NCBI RefSeq assembly: GCF_036898095.1
Contig: NC_090767.1
Location: forward strand, 29,007,677-29,071,676
Direction of reading: 5' to 3'
DNA: 64,000 bases
Source: Palaemon carinicauda
Taxonomy: Eukaryota; Arthropoda; Malacostraca; Decapoda; Palaemonidae
Each line of letters begins with the position of its first letter. Position 1 is the first letter of the stretch. Below the pieces are notes generated by a model. That model searched no databases. It worked only from the letters and a program-made list of their open reading frames with translations, and was not told where the DNA came from. The translations under genes were made by a program, and so were the position numbers. Shown one piece after another: positions 51,431 to 62,884 of this stretch.

Positions 51431-54400
51431 ATTTGAAGTTAACAAAATGAGTTATGATTCTCAGAAAGCCTCTACAATGTATACAACGCTTTCAGAATTA
51501 TCAAATCACTGGCCTATGACAGACAGCACAACTTTTACAAAAATTCTAGAAGGCTAAAACTACTAACGATGACACCACTTACACTCACATCACCAGTTCA
51601 ACATTTACAATGCTTCCTGTATGCTCAATTTACTGTGATCTCTTTCCACAGAAAGAATTTACAAAGTTACAACCCTTCCAGAAGACTAAAATCCCTATCT
51701 GAACCACCACTTGTGTTCAGTGAACATAGTCTACAACGCTTCCAGAAGGCTGCAACACCATAGGTCTCACTGAACGCCCTCCATATAGTTTACAATGTTT
51801 TCCAGAATGCTGAAATCTCTTGCTATAACACAAGCTATCACTGGATAGTCTCTAAAACCTCTGTCTACAACACCATTTGTTTTTACTGCACAGCCTCTAA
51901 AACTTTTATAACTCTTCAAAAAGGCACATGAACTTGCATTTACTGCACAGCCTTTACTACATTTACTATGCTTTAGGAAGGCTAAAATTACTAGTCATAA
52001 CACCATATGCACACACTTCCCAGCCTCTACGTTTACAAAGCTTCCAAAAAGCTTTCCTCAAACAGGCTCTATAATTAGTATAACACTTCCAGAATGATAA
52101 ATTCACTAGTTTCACACCACATGCCCTCACTTCAAACACTCTACGACCTACACAACTCTTCCAGAAAGCTAATCTCACTGGCTACACCAGCACTTATATG
52201 TACTCCAGAGACTACGCAACATTCATAATGCTTCTAGAAAACTGAAATAACTAGCACTTCTTTATTCAGGTAGTCTTTACAATGTTAATAACGCTTCCAG
52301 AAGGTTAAAACTAAATGTACCTACATGTACTCACAAGATCAACAATTGCCGAGGATGGTGATCTGGGGGCAGAAATAAACCACAGAATACAAGCAGGATG
52401 GAAGAATTGGAATAAAGTGTGTGGAGTACTAGGCGACAGGAAGATAGCAATTAAGTTGGAAGGTAAAGTGCATAGGATAGTTATGAGACCGACAATGATT
52501 CATGGAGCAGAGACGAGGGCAATAAAGAAGACAGAAGAAAGAAAGCTGGATGCGGCAGAGATGAGAATGTTGAGATGGATGTGTGGGGTGACAAGAAGAA
52601 ATAAGATACGGAATGAGGTAATTAGGGGTACCGCAGGAGTTAGAGAACTATCTGATAAGATCCAAGAAAGTAGATTGAGGTGATATAGTCATATCATGAG
52701 AAGAGATGGACAGTATATTGGAGGAGAGTGATGGAAATGGAGGTACAGGGATGGAGAAGGAGAGGGAGACCAAAGCGAAGGCTGATGAACTGTATCCCAG
52801 ATGACCTTCGATCAAAGGGAATAACCGGTGATGATGTGTGGGACAGAGGTAGATGGAGAACGCTGGCCAGGAACATTGACTGCACATAAAAGTGGGAAAA
52901 GATGCAGACAAAGAACATGTACTTACTGCAGAATATTTACACTATTGACAGCGTTTCTAGAAGGTTATAATCACTGCCATTTTTCTCCTCAAAAAGCCTC
53001 TAAAATGTTCACAACACTGGTAGTACTTTCCTTTGACAGATTATAGAATGTTTATAACGCTTCAAATGGCTAAAATTACTGGCTACTACACTACGAGCAC
53101 TCACTGGAATTCCTCTGAGCTGTTTTACACCACTTCCAGAATGCTAAATTCACTGTTAGTTCTTTCCTCGGACAGCCTCCACTACAGTTACAACATTTCA
53201 AGAAGTTCAACATCACTGGTTATACCATCACATCCACTTACTCCATATCCTCTAATATATTTGCAACACTTCAAGAAAGCTAAACGTCACTGGCTGCCCA
53301 CCACAGTAACATAGTGTAGAGCGTCTAAAATGTTTAGAACGCTTCCAGCACCCTAAAATTACCAGAACCTGCAATTACTGACTATCCTATACAACGTTTA
53401 CTATGCTTCCAGAACGCTAGATCCACTGGATTCACCACTCCTTTTATTTAATACACAGCCTTTACAACCTTTAGAACGATCCAAGAAGTCTAAAATAAAT
53501 ACTAGAGCTTTGATCACACAGCCTGTATGACGTTTAAACCCATTGCAGAAGGGTCACATCATTAGCAATTCTTTTCTCAGACTGACTCTACAGAACCAAT
53601 TGCATTTACTGCACATCAGCAGCTTCAACGTTTACAATTGTTCCAGATTGCTCAGATCATTGGCAGTTCTTTCCTCGGATAGGTTTCACAATGTAAATAA
53701 CACATCCAGAAGGCTAAAATCCCTCTCCACGGCACCATATGCACTAACAGCATAGTGTCTACAACGTTTAATAACACTTCGAGAAGGCTAACTTTTCTTG
53801 TTACACCACTGCTTTCACTTATTGCACAGACTCTATATTATTAAGAATGCTTCCAGAAGGCTGAAATATCTGGCTATCCCCCCCATAGCACATACCACGC
53901 GTCCTCTACAACATTTATAATGATTCCAGAATGCTATATTTAAGACCTATACCACCACTTGCATTTACTGCAAAGCATTTATAATATTTAAAACGCTTCA
54001 AGAAGGATAGAATCACTGGCTGCATCACCACATGAACTTACTGCAGAGCCTCTCTAACGTTTACAACGGTTCCAGAGGGTTGAAATTACTGCCTAAAACT
54101 CCACATGCACTCATTACACATAATCTACAATGTATAAAACGCTTCCAGAAGGCTAAAATTAATGGTTACACCTCAACTTTCATTTACTGCACAGCCTATA
54201 CAACGTTTACAACACTTCCAAAAGGCTAACATTACTTGCTACACCACCACTTACTCTTACTTCATAGCCTTTACAATGTTTTCAATGCTCTCAGGAGGCT
54301 AAAATAACATGCTACATTACCACTTGTACTTTTAGCAAGGCCCTACATCGTTTAAACGCTCCCAGAAGGCTGGGGTCACTGACTGTACCATCAAACGCAT

Positions 54401-54895
54401 TTACTGCACAACATTTACATCTTTCAGAATGCCTCCACAAGACTAAAAGGCTTAGCTGCACCATCTTTTGCACTTAGTACACAGCCTGTACAACGTTTAA
54501 TATGCATCAAGAAGGCTAAAATCACTCCCAGGTCTCAAATCAATGGTAATTATTTTCTACAATGTTTAGAATGTTTCCAGATTGGTAAAATCACTGGCGA
54601 GAACACAACATTCAATCAATTCAAAGCCTCTAAAACGATTACAAAGCTTCCTGAAGGCTAAAATTATTGGCTGCAAAACCATTTGCAAATACTGCACAGC
54701 CTCTACCACTTTTAGAAGGCTTTCAGAATGATGAAAATCACTACCAGCCTCTATAACATTTACAATGTTTCCAAAGGTTAAAAGTTATTTCTACACATCC
54801 AGTTTCACATATTGCATATCCTCTGCAATGTTTACAAAGTTTCCAGAAGGCTAAAAATACTAGCTTCACAACCACTTGCACTTACTGCTCAACGT
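51431..54895 (+). repeat. Degenerate ~73-bp satellite array, left part
   Basis: Repeating unit of about 73 bp. The best-conserved core is CTTCCAGAAGGCTAAAAT, followed by a CACTGGCTACACCACCACTT-like segment, then CACTTACTGCACAGCC and CTCTACAACGTTTACAACG. Individual units differ widely, with small indels, so the array is old. It is interrupted by the RTE fragment at 52325-52905 and continues past the LTR element at 61456. The small proteins readable across it are repeat artefacts. Confidence 0.88.
52325..52905 (+). pseudogene. RTE-like non-LTR element, 3' end of ORF2
   Basis: Matches 43100-43440 (GATCTGGGGGCAGAAATAAA, then GCAGGATGGAAGAATTG). It continues beyond where that slice stops, with RMLRWMCGVTRR, ELSDKIQESRLRW, HIMRRDGQY, a basic RRGRPKRRLMN segment and a terminal WRTLARNIDCT. 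This is the usual C-terminus of this RT type, so it is a 5'-truncated insertion into the 73-bp satellite. Confidence 0.85.
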
Positions 54896-55461
54896 TATTA
54901 CACCTTCCACATCAATGTAATTATTATATATATTTTGCCTGACTGTTTTCCCTATTATACCACTTTCCTTTGTCCTTTCTCAGAAACTTGTTTTTTTTTC
55001 GTTTCACACTCCTTGTTCTTACTTGCTTCACCCATCCTAAATTTCTTCGACCCCACTCAGCAATTAAACCAAGGACTTTAAGTGTCTGGCAAGTAAGCAG
55101 ACCCCTGTATTGTAATGCATCTATAACCTAAGTATAAGTGATATTATTGTAAGGGTTTAATAACGAATTGTGCTTCTGTTTCAAGTGTTCTCAATTCCCA
55201 GTGTGATTACTTTTCGAGACTTGGTTATTGTTTGCCATTTGTCATTTGTCCTATTGTGTCATTCCTGTCCTTTATGACTTTTGTGTTCCTTTTATATGGA
55301 CTTTAAGTTTAATTGTAATGTTTTGTAAATAATTTTTGTATAATTATATGAATTTTGTTAGATCTTATTCTCATTCAAATACCTTTATTTTATTATCATT
55401 ATGGTCCATTGAACTCACATGCTAGAATGGTAAATTACCCTTCTCTCTCACAACTGTAATA
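54896..55461 (+). repeat. 5' LTR
   Basis: Starts TATTACACC and ends CTGTAATA. It aligns throughout with 60895-61455. A segment near 55205-55235 is absent from the right LTR, and ~26 bp near 61055-61080 of the right LTR are absent here. Confidence 0.9.
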
Positions 55462-55467
55462 ATATTA

Positions 55468-55485
55468 TGGGGGCCCGTCCGGGAT
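55468..55485 (+). other. Primer binding site, tRNA-Pro type
   Basis: TGGGGGCCCGTCCGGGAT lies 6 bp after the LTR. It differs at one position from the complement of the 3' end of tRNA-Pro as known from other retroelements. Confidence 0.75.
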
Positions 55486-56246
55486 TTTTTTCTCTAAACT
55501 TCGTGGGTATGTAATAATTGACAATATCGTTAAGAATCAGTTGTTTTTTTATGTAGTTGGTGATTTGTTATTCAACCTTACATGATATAAACATCCTGAG
55601 TTATAGTTAGTTAGGGGACTGTTTTTGTGTTTGTTAGATCGCTGAAGAATCTATTTCTATTGTGCATAAATTTTTCGTTGACAGAAGGTAGCCACTTCTT
55701 TTTTAGTAAACGACTGCCGGTAACCTTGTTATGGTTTCCCCTCCCCCCTCTTCTCATAACCGAGACACGGTGCGCGGGTTAAAAAGTTAATCTGTCGTTC
55801 CATTGTTAAAAATTAATTTCTCTCGAATCATTCGTGACTTTCACGTGTTTATAGTCTTTCCCTGGGTCCTTAGATACCAATCTCTTGCATTATTCATTTT
55901 CTGTAAAGTGTAATGAATCTTGTTAATGCCTCGACATATGTGTGTGAAGTTACCGTTCAAATCAAAGTGTAGTAAGTTACGGTTGTTAGCTGAGCGACGG
56001 TACTTCCTTTTGACTTCACTTTGGTTTGAACCAGGAATAAAATACTTTAGTCCGTCCTTATTCATTCTCCTTTTCCCACATCTAAAATGTTTTGTGTATT
56101 AATATTTGTCTAATCTGTTACTCTTTATGCGTGGTTTATGGTTTTATGAGTGGTCAATGCTTAACTAAGTGCGCTGCAATTTAAGAATTATAAAACTCTA
56201 ATTCAGGTCTTTATATTGTTCTTGAAGTTTCTTTTTAATTTTCACA
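55486..56246 (+). other. 5' untranslated leader of the LTR element
   Basis: No domain recognised between the primer binding site and the gag start codon. Confidence 0.6.
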
Positions 56247-57470
56247 ATGGCGAAGTCTGATACTCAAAAGTTTGTGATGGATCCTTCCTCTGAATTGACT
56301 GCCCTTACCGATGTTAGGAAGTCTGAATTAATGGAAGTGTTAGGCATTTAGACTTTTAGGTACGTTCTAGTATGCGTGAGTTTAACATTAGGAAAGTGAT
56401 AATTGCTCACTATATACATATTGGAACCTCGGGTGACGAAGCTATGCAGTATCTTGTTCCAGAAACCCCTTCCCTTACAATTTAACAACAGCTAGAGTTT
56501 GAACGTCTTACAGCCGAGCGTGAAAAAGCTCAGTTAGCTTTAAGAGAGGAAGAGTTAGCTTTGCAATCCGCTGAAAAGAGACATGAATATTTTGAAATGG
56601 AGAAAGAAAAAGAAAGACAAAAATTTGAAATGGAGAAAGCTAAGTTAGAATTTAAAGCTAGGGAAGAAAGAGGAAAGTTTGAAAGGGAGAAAGGTAAATT
56701 AGAATTAGAATCTAGATTAACTAACAAGGTGGAACAAGAGAGGGCTTCAATCAATCTTCAGAATAGGCAAATGGAAGAAGAGTTATCTCTCTTTGACCTG
56801 ACTAAAAATATAAAGTTAGTTCCCTCATTCACAGAGTATGATTCAAAGGATTATTTTTGGGTATCTGAGGAAACTGCTAATCACCTTAATTGGTCTGCTG
56901 AATAGTGGGTATGGCTCCTTAAACCTAAATTGTCAGGAAAAGCTGCTCAGGTTGTTAGGCATCTGGATGACACTAAGGATTATAACCAGGTTAAGAAAGC
57001 AATCTTAGATGCCTTTTCCATAACAGAGGAAGGATATAGACAAGCTTTTCGTAACTTATGTAAATCATATATCCAAATTTTCCTAGAATTTGCTTCTGAC
57101 AAGCTTAGAGCTTTCAAGAAATTGCTTAAGTATGCTGAAGTAACTTCTCTTGAAGAACTGATGAATTTAATGGTTCTTGAAGAATTTAAATGGAAACTTC
57201 CCATTAATGTAATGCTCTATATTGGAGATAGGCAGGAGAAAGATTTACTAAAGGCTGTTTCCTTGGCTGACACTTATTCCTTAATATATAAGTCTATTCC
57301 TAATAAAAGAGCTGAGATTTTTGTAAAACCAGTTTAAGGAAAATCCCAGATTTCGGTTGATAATCACAAAGGTTCTGATAATCCTAAATGTAGTTATTGT
57401 AAGAAAGAAGGACATACTATTCGTAATTGTAACGACCCTAAATGTAAAGGATCTGATAACTACCGTATTG
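56247..57470 (+). pseudogene. Gag of Gmr1-like element
   Basis: ATG at 56247 after AATTTTCACA. The first ~33 codons end in TAG (in VLGI*) and reading resumes in another frame. A long charged Glu/Lys/Arg-rich coiled-coil-like region (56500-56760, for example EKERQKFEMEKAK) follows, then the capsid-like part (SFTEYDSKDYFW, then KAILDAFSITEEGYRQAF) with a TAG at 56903. A single CCHC zinc knuckle ends it, CSYCKKEGHTIRNC (57391-57432), with Cys-X2-Cys-X4-His-X4-Cys spacing. It would form the particle and bind RNA. Confidence 0.85.
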
Positions 57471-57475
57471 TTTTT

Positions 57476-58003
57476 ATGAAACCCAACGTAAAATTTTCAA
57501 CCTTCCTGAGTAAACCTGTTTTGCATGTGCAAGCAAATATACCAGATGTGTTTGATGATTTTAAGTATGAAGGTATAATAGCCTTGGGGGAGAAAAAACA
57601 GAAGTCTAAGGTCACTATATTACGAGGCACTGGAGCTGCTTTAACTTTGTTGCATAGTAAGGCTTTACCTAATGTTGAGAATAATCTAACTGGTGAGAAG
57701 GTGGTTGCAAGGGATCTTACTGGAATCTCATCCATTTCCCTTGCCAATGTCTACATTGATTGTCCACTTGTAAAAGGGAAAGTTGAACTAGGGGTGATTG
57801 ATACAGAATTGTCGGTAAAAGGAGTTTCATTGCTATTGGGTAATGATTTAGCTGGGAAATTAATTGTACCAAATTTAATTGTCACTGATAACCCCATGGA
57901 TGATAGGGTAGTTTTGGACAAACTTTTGATGGATAATGAGAAGGTAGATCTTGAACAAGCCCCAGCACATATAGTCACTCGGTCCCAAGCAGGAGAAAAG
58001 TAG
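57476..58003 (+). pseudogene. Protease of Gmr1-like element, active site altered
   Basis: Open frame of 175 codons. The retropepsin active-site segment reads ILRGTGAALTLL, where the family has Asp-Thr-Gly; GGC replaces the Asp codon, so the enzyme would be inactive. VSLLLGNDLAGK further on matches the conserved C-terminal Gly-Asn/Arg-Asp-type motif. A conserved tail before the integrase includes VTRSQA. Confidence 0.82.
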
Positions 58004-58029
58004 TAGATAGTGATATCTTAACTAAGGTA

Positions 58030-59396
58030 ATGTCTAGTGATAAACTAGAAGCTGCCCAGAGGTCATATCAATCTTTTTCTTGTTTGCATGATAAGGCTGT
58101 TCATATAAAATCTTTGAATAAATCCCCATCTTTTTATCATAATAATGGTATCCTAATGCGTTTTTACCGTCCTTCTAACTATTCAGATCTTGATACTTGG
58201 AATGAGAAATACCAAATTGTTGTTCCTTCTTCAGTAGGCACTCATATAATGGAAATTGCACATGATGGACCAGGTGGTCATTTGGGACCATACAAAACTC
58301 ACTATAGAATACTTGATAAGTTCTATTAGCAAAATTTGAGTAAAGGCGTAGGAGATTTCATAAAGACAGGTCATGTATGCCAAATAGCTGGCAAACCTAA
58401 CCAAGTAATTCCTAAAGCACCTTTACAGCCCATATTAGTTCCACATGAGCCCTTTGAGAAATTAGTAATAGACTGTGTTGGACCTTTGCCTTAGACGAAA
58501 GGTGGTAACCCATATTTATCAATTCTTATGTGTCCTAGTACTTGTTTTCCAGAGGCCATCCACTTAAGAATATATCTGCCGTAAAAATAATGCTAAACAC
58601 CTTTCAAGTTTCTTTACTACTTACGGGATCCCCAAGGATATCCAAACTGATCGTGGTTCTAACTTTACACGTAAACTCTTTTCAGAAATCCTTAAGGAAT
58701 TAAATATAAAACATAGCTTATCATCTACATATCATCCGGAATATCAGGGAGTCCTTGAACGATGGCAGCAAACATTTAAAAGTATGTTAAAAACGTTTTG
58801 GTTTAGAGAGCAATCTTAATTGGGATGAAGGAGTAAAGTTTTTGTCGTTTGCTATACGTGAGTTCCCCTAGGAATCCCTTGGTGTTTCTCCTTTTGAATT
58901 TGTATATGGGAGATTATTGAGAGGACCCCTTGCATTAATTAAAGAATAATGGTTGAAGCCCCCAGACTCTAATCAGACTGTAACTATTCAACAATATTTG
59001 AGTAACTTTAAAGAAACCCTTTCCAAACTCCGTAAACTAGCCAGTGAAAACTTGAGCAAAGCTTAAATTAAAATGAAAAATAGTTATGATAAAAAAACGA
59101 AAATTAGGAAGTTCAACCCAGGAGATCTGGTGTTAGCATATTTTCCTTTCCCTGGATCCCCATTTTCCTCCAAATTCTTTGGTCCAAATAAAGTATTTAA
59201 AAATGTCAATAACCATCCCTATGTGATTGAAACCCCTGATAGAAGGAAAAGTACCCAAATTGTCCATGCCAATCTGCTTAAAAGGTATCATTCCAGGAAT
59301 ACTGAAACTGGTTATGGAGACAAAATTGTAAATGGTAATGTTAAGGTCAAGTACAAGAAACCTAAAGTAAGTGAACCTGAATTCATCTATTCGTGA
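58030..59396 (+). pseudogene. Integrase of Gmr1-like element (upstream of RT)
   Basis: The H2C2 zinc finger has its two His (AHDGPGGHLG), but the first Cys is lost (KTGHVCQ, normally Cys before HVC). The catalytic core: LVIDCVGPLP (Asp, about 58470), IQTDRGSNFT (Asp, about 58650) and GVLERWQQ (Glu), with 35 residues between the second Asp and Glu as in D,D35E integrases. The C-terminal module 59073-59396 has a GPY/F-type segment (FFGPNKVFKNVNNHPYVIE) and VHANLLKRYH. Stops and shifts interrupt it at 58327, 58492, about 58580-58620 and about 58800-59070. Confidence 0.88.
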
Positions 59397-59479
59397 AGTT
59401 TTGTAGATAATTGTGCTGCTCTGAAAGACTGAAAATTCATGTCAACATCTTTTTCCTCTTCAATCAGAAGGACTTGAAA

Positions 59480-60841
59480 ATCCTATTTACTCTTACCCAG
59501 AACCTCATGGGAAAAACCCAGGTCAGTGTACAGTCCTCACCCATGGCATCGAACTTCTACTAGGAACTGCTCCCATAAGACAACACCCTTATCGCATCAG
59601 CTCGGCCCAGAAACTAGTGATGAAATAAGTGGAATATCTTCTGAGTGCCGGTTTAGCTATACCAAGCAAGTCACCATGGGCGTCTCCATGTCTATTGGTA
59701 CCAAAGGAGGATGGCAGCATGCGACTGTGTACAGACTACAGGAGAGTAAATTCTGCTACTGTTAAGGATAGTTACCCTTTACCCCGTCTAGATGACCTTA
59801 TAGACTCTGTGGGCCAAGCAGTGTATGTAGCTAAGATTGATCTCCTTAAAGGGTTTTATCAGGTGAAGTTAACATCTGGAGCCAAGCTTATATCGGCTTT
59901 CATAACTCCTTTCGGGTTATTCCAGTATGAGCTACTGCCTTTTGGTTTAACAAATGCCCCATCCACATTTCAACGCATAATCAACTACACTATTCAGGGT
60001 TCAGAGGGAGTATTTGCATATCTAGATGATATATTGGTGATTGGAGATTCTTGGGAAGAGCTTATGAAACATTTGAATATGCTCTTTGATAGATTAAGAG
60101 AAGCCCAGTTAACAAAAAATTTACAAAAATGTGCTTTTGGTCAAGCTACAGTTGCTTACTTGGGACATATTGTGGGTGGAGGTAATGTCAGGCCTAAAAC
60201 TGCAAATGTTAATGCCTTTCTTGACTATCCAGAACATAAGACTATGAAATCCCTTTAAAGATTTCTAGGTATGGTTTCATATTACAAGAAGTTCTGCCAT
60301 AATTTTGCTTCAGTAGCTACCACTTTACATAGTCTTACCAGCCCTAAAAAGAAGTATGAATGGGATGAGAAAAGTCAGGAGGCACTTGAATATTTGAAAA
60401 TTTTTTTTGAGTAGTGAGTCAGTCTTACACAGTCGTAATTTTTCTAAACCCTTCTATTTACAAGTAGACACTTGCGACACAGGTGCTGGAGGAGTGTTGG
60501 TGCAGGAAATTGATGCGGTACTCCACCCAATAGGATACACCTCCAGTAGCTTCAAGCCTTATCAGCTGTCCTACAGTGACCATAGAGAAGGAGCTTTTAG
60601 GTTTGGTCTTGCTCTCCAAAAGTTTGAATGTTACCTACAAAGAGCTCCGGTCTTCCCTGTCTATACGAACCACAACCCCTTCACCTTTCTTGAGCGCACC
60701 TAGGCCCATAATCAGCGCTTACTAAGATGGGCTTCATATCTTCAAAACTTCAACCTTCAAATAAAGCACCCCAATGGCAGCGATAACGTATTTGCTGATG
60801 TCTTGTCACGGGCCTATTCTCAACCTACCCACGAGATGTAA
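59480..60841 (+). pseudogene. RT and RNase H of Gmr1-like element
   Basis: RT: SPWASPCLLVPKEDGSMRLC, then DYRRVN, AKIDLLKGFYQV, FGLTNAPSTFQR and the catalytic VFAYLDDILVIGD (about 60010-60048), then VAYLGHIVGGG. Stops are at about 59626 and 60256. RNase H: FYLQVDTCDTGAGGVL (Asp), SDHREGAF (Glu) and VYTNHNPF, where the expected Asp is Asn. It ends NVFADVLSRA. This lies downstream of integrase on the same strand and is followed directly by the polypurine tract and LTR, so nothing remains in the usual integrase position. Confidence 0.9.
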
Positions 60842-60885
60842 TGTGTTTAACGTTGATCAAGCCACTCCGCAGGGCTTGATCCTCT

Positions 60886-60894
60886 ACGGGGAGG
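60886..60894 (+). other. Polypurine tract
   Basis: Short purine run GGGGAGG immediately before the right LTR, in the position of plus-strand priming. Confidence 0.7.
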
Positions 60895-61455
60895 TATTAC
60901 ACCTCCCACATCATCGTAATTATTGTATATATTTTGCCTGACTGTTTTGCCCTGTATACCGCTTTCCTTTGTCCTTTCCCAGGAACTTGTTTGCTTTAGT
61001 TTCACACTCCTTGTTCTTACTTGCTCCGCCCATCCTAAATTTCTTCGACCCGTAAATGTAATTCTGAATCAGTTTCCACTCAGCAACTAAACCAAGGACT
61101 TTAAGTGTCTGCCAGGGAAGCAGTCCTCTTTATTGAAATGTATCTATAACCTAAGTATATGTGATATTATTGTAAGGGTTTAATAATGAATTGTGCTTTT
61201 GTTTCAAGTGTTCTCAATCTTCTGTGTTATTTGTCATTTGTCCTATTGTGTCATTCCTGTCCTTTATGATATTTGTGTTCCTTTTGTATGGACTTTAAGT
61301 TTAACTGTAATGTTTTGTAAATAATTTTAGCATTATTATATATAAATATTGTTAGATCGTATTCTTATTCAAATACTTTTATTTTTTTATTATTATGGTC
61401 CATTGAAACCACCTGCTTAAATGGTAAATTACCCTTCTCTCTCCCGACTGTAACA
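60895..61455 (+). repeat. 3' LTR
   Basis: Starts TATTACACC and ends CTGTAACA. It aligns with the 5' LTR over its length apart from two indels. Confidence 0.9.
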
Positions 61456-62345
61456 GCATATACAATGTTTAGAACACTTGCAGAAGGATGAAATCACGTA
61501 CTACACGGAACCTTGCAATTACAGCTTATCCTCTACAATGTTTACAATTCTTCCAGAAGCCTAAATCCACTCACTTGCACTTTCTGCACAGCCTCTTTAT
61601 AATGTTTACAACACTTCCCTGAGGCTAGGATCAATGACAGATCTTTGGTCAGACAGCCTCTATAACATATCTAATGCTTTCAGAATAATCAAATTAATGG
61701 CAGTTCTATCCTATGACAGATTGCACAACTTTTACGATTCTAGAAGGGTAAAACTATTAACAATAACACCACTTACACTCATATTTCTCCATCTCTGCAA
61801 TGTTTATAACGCTTCCAGAAGGTTAAAACCACTATCAGAACCCCCACTTATATACAGTGCACATGATCTAAAAGGTTTAAAACACTTTAAAAAAGGCTAC
61901 AACACCATAGCACTCACAACACACCCTCTACATAGTTAACAACGCTTGCCAGAAGGCTAAAATCTCCTGCTACAACACTTGCACTTACTGCAGACTATAT
62001 AATGTTTAAAACGTTTCCAGAAACTTTAAATCACTAGCTAAAACTCCAATTGTACTAAACAAAGCATCTTTACAGTGTTTAGAACCCACCTTGAAGGCTA
62101 AAATCGCTACCAGATTTCTGCTCAAATAACCTTCAGAACATTTACAATGCTTACTGAAAGCTATAATGTTAAGGAAAAAATCCATTACCACTCACTGCAC
62201 AGCATCTATAACACTAATAATATTTCCACAAGGTTAAAATAAGTAACAATTTTTTTCTCCAGATAAGCTCTACAACGTTTTCATCATTTACAGTAGGCAG
62301 AAATCATTGTCCACATGATCTCTTGGACTTATTGTACACCCTCTA
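61456..62345 (+). repeat. Degenerate ~73-bp satellite array, right part
   Basis: Same unit and orientation as 51431-54895 (CGCTTCCAGAAGGTTAAAAC near 61811, CTTACTGCA near 61984). It shows that the LTR element inserted within one array. Confidence 0.85.
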
Positions 62346-62375
62346 AAAATTAAAAAAAAAAATCCGGAAAAGGTT

Positions 62376-62470
62376 GTGTAAATACTCATGTTCCGACCAA
62401 AGAAAGTTTAGTTGCATCCACAAAAGACTTCCGGTAACAACCTAATAGTTGGCCGGCATATTATGTAAGG
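62376..62470 (-). repeat. LTR-like fragment of the gypsy family
   Basis: Reverse complement of 20930-21020: GTTCCGACCAAAGAAAGTTT, then GTAACAACCTAATAG and GCATATTATGTA. No adjoining gypsy coding sequence. Confidence 0.75.
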
Positions 62471-62483
62471 GATTATATGTACT

Positions 62484-62780
<297 letters not shown>

Positions 62781-62884
62781 TGTCCTCCCTTCAGTTGAAG
62801 TGGCTATCCTGGTGGGTATTTAGCCTTGCATGGTGTATCGGCTCCTCCATGTTGACCAGTTTTTCCGACTTTTTACTATAGTCT

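Larger units (their letters stand above)
54896..61455 (+). mobile_element. LTR retrotransposon with Gmr1-like domain order
   Basis: 6.56-kb element with two LTRs, a primer binding site, gag, protease, integrase, RT, RNase H and a polypurine tract. The RT and integrase are Ty3/gypsy in type, but integrase lies upstream of RT. This is the order of Ty1/copia and of the exceptional Gmr1 group of Ty3/gypsy. It is inserted in the 73-bp satellite, which continues on both sides. No convincing target-site duplication was seen. The LTRs have diverged by indels and substitutions and every protein has lesions, so it is an old inactive copy. Confidence 0.9.

Noticed and set aside
54896..61455. A Ty1/copia element
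   Set aside because: The order resembles copia, but the RT and RNase H motifs (YLDDILV, FGLTNAPSTFQR), the H2C2 and GPY/F-type integrase and the CCHC-gag arrangement are of Ty3/gypsy type.
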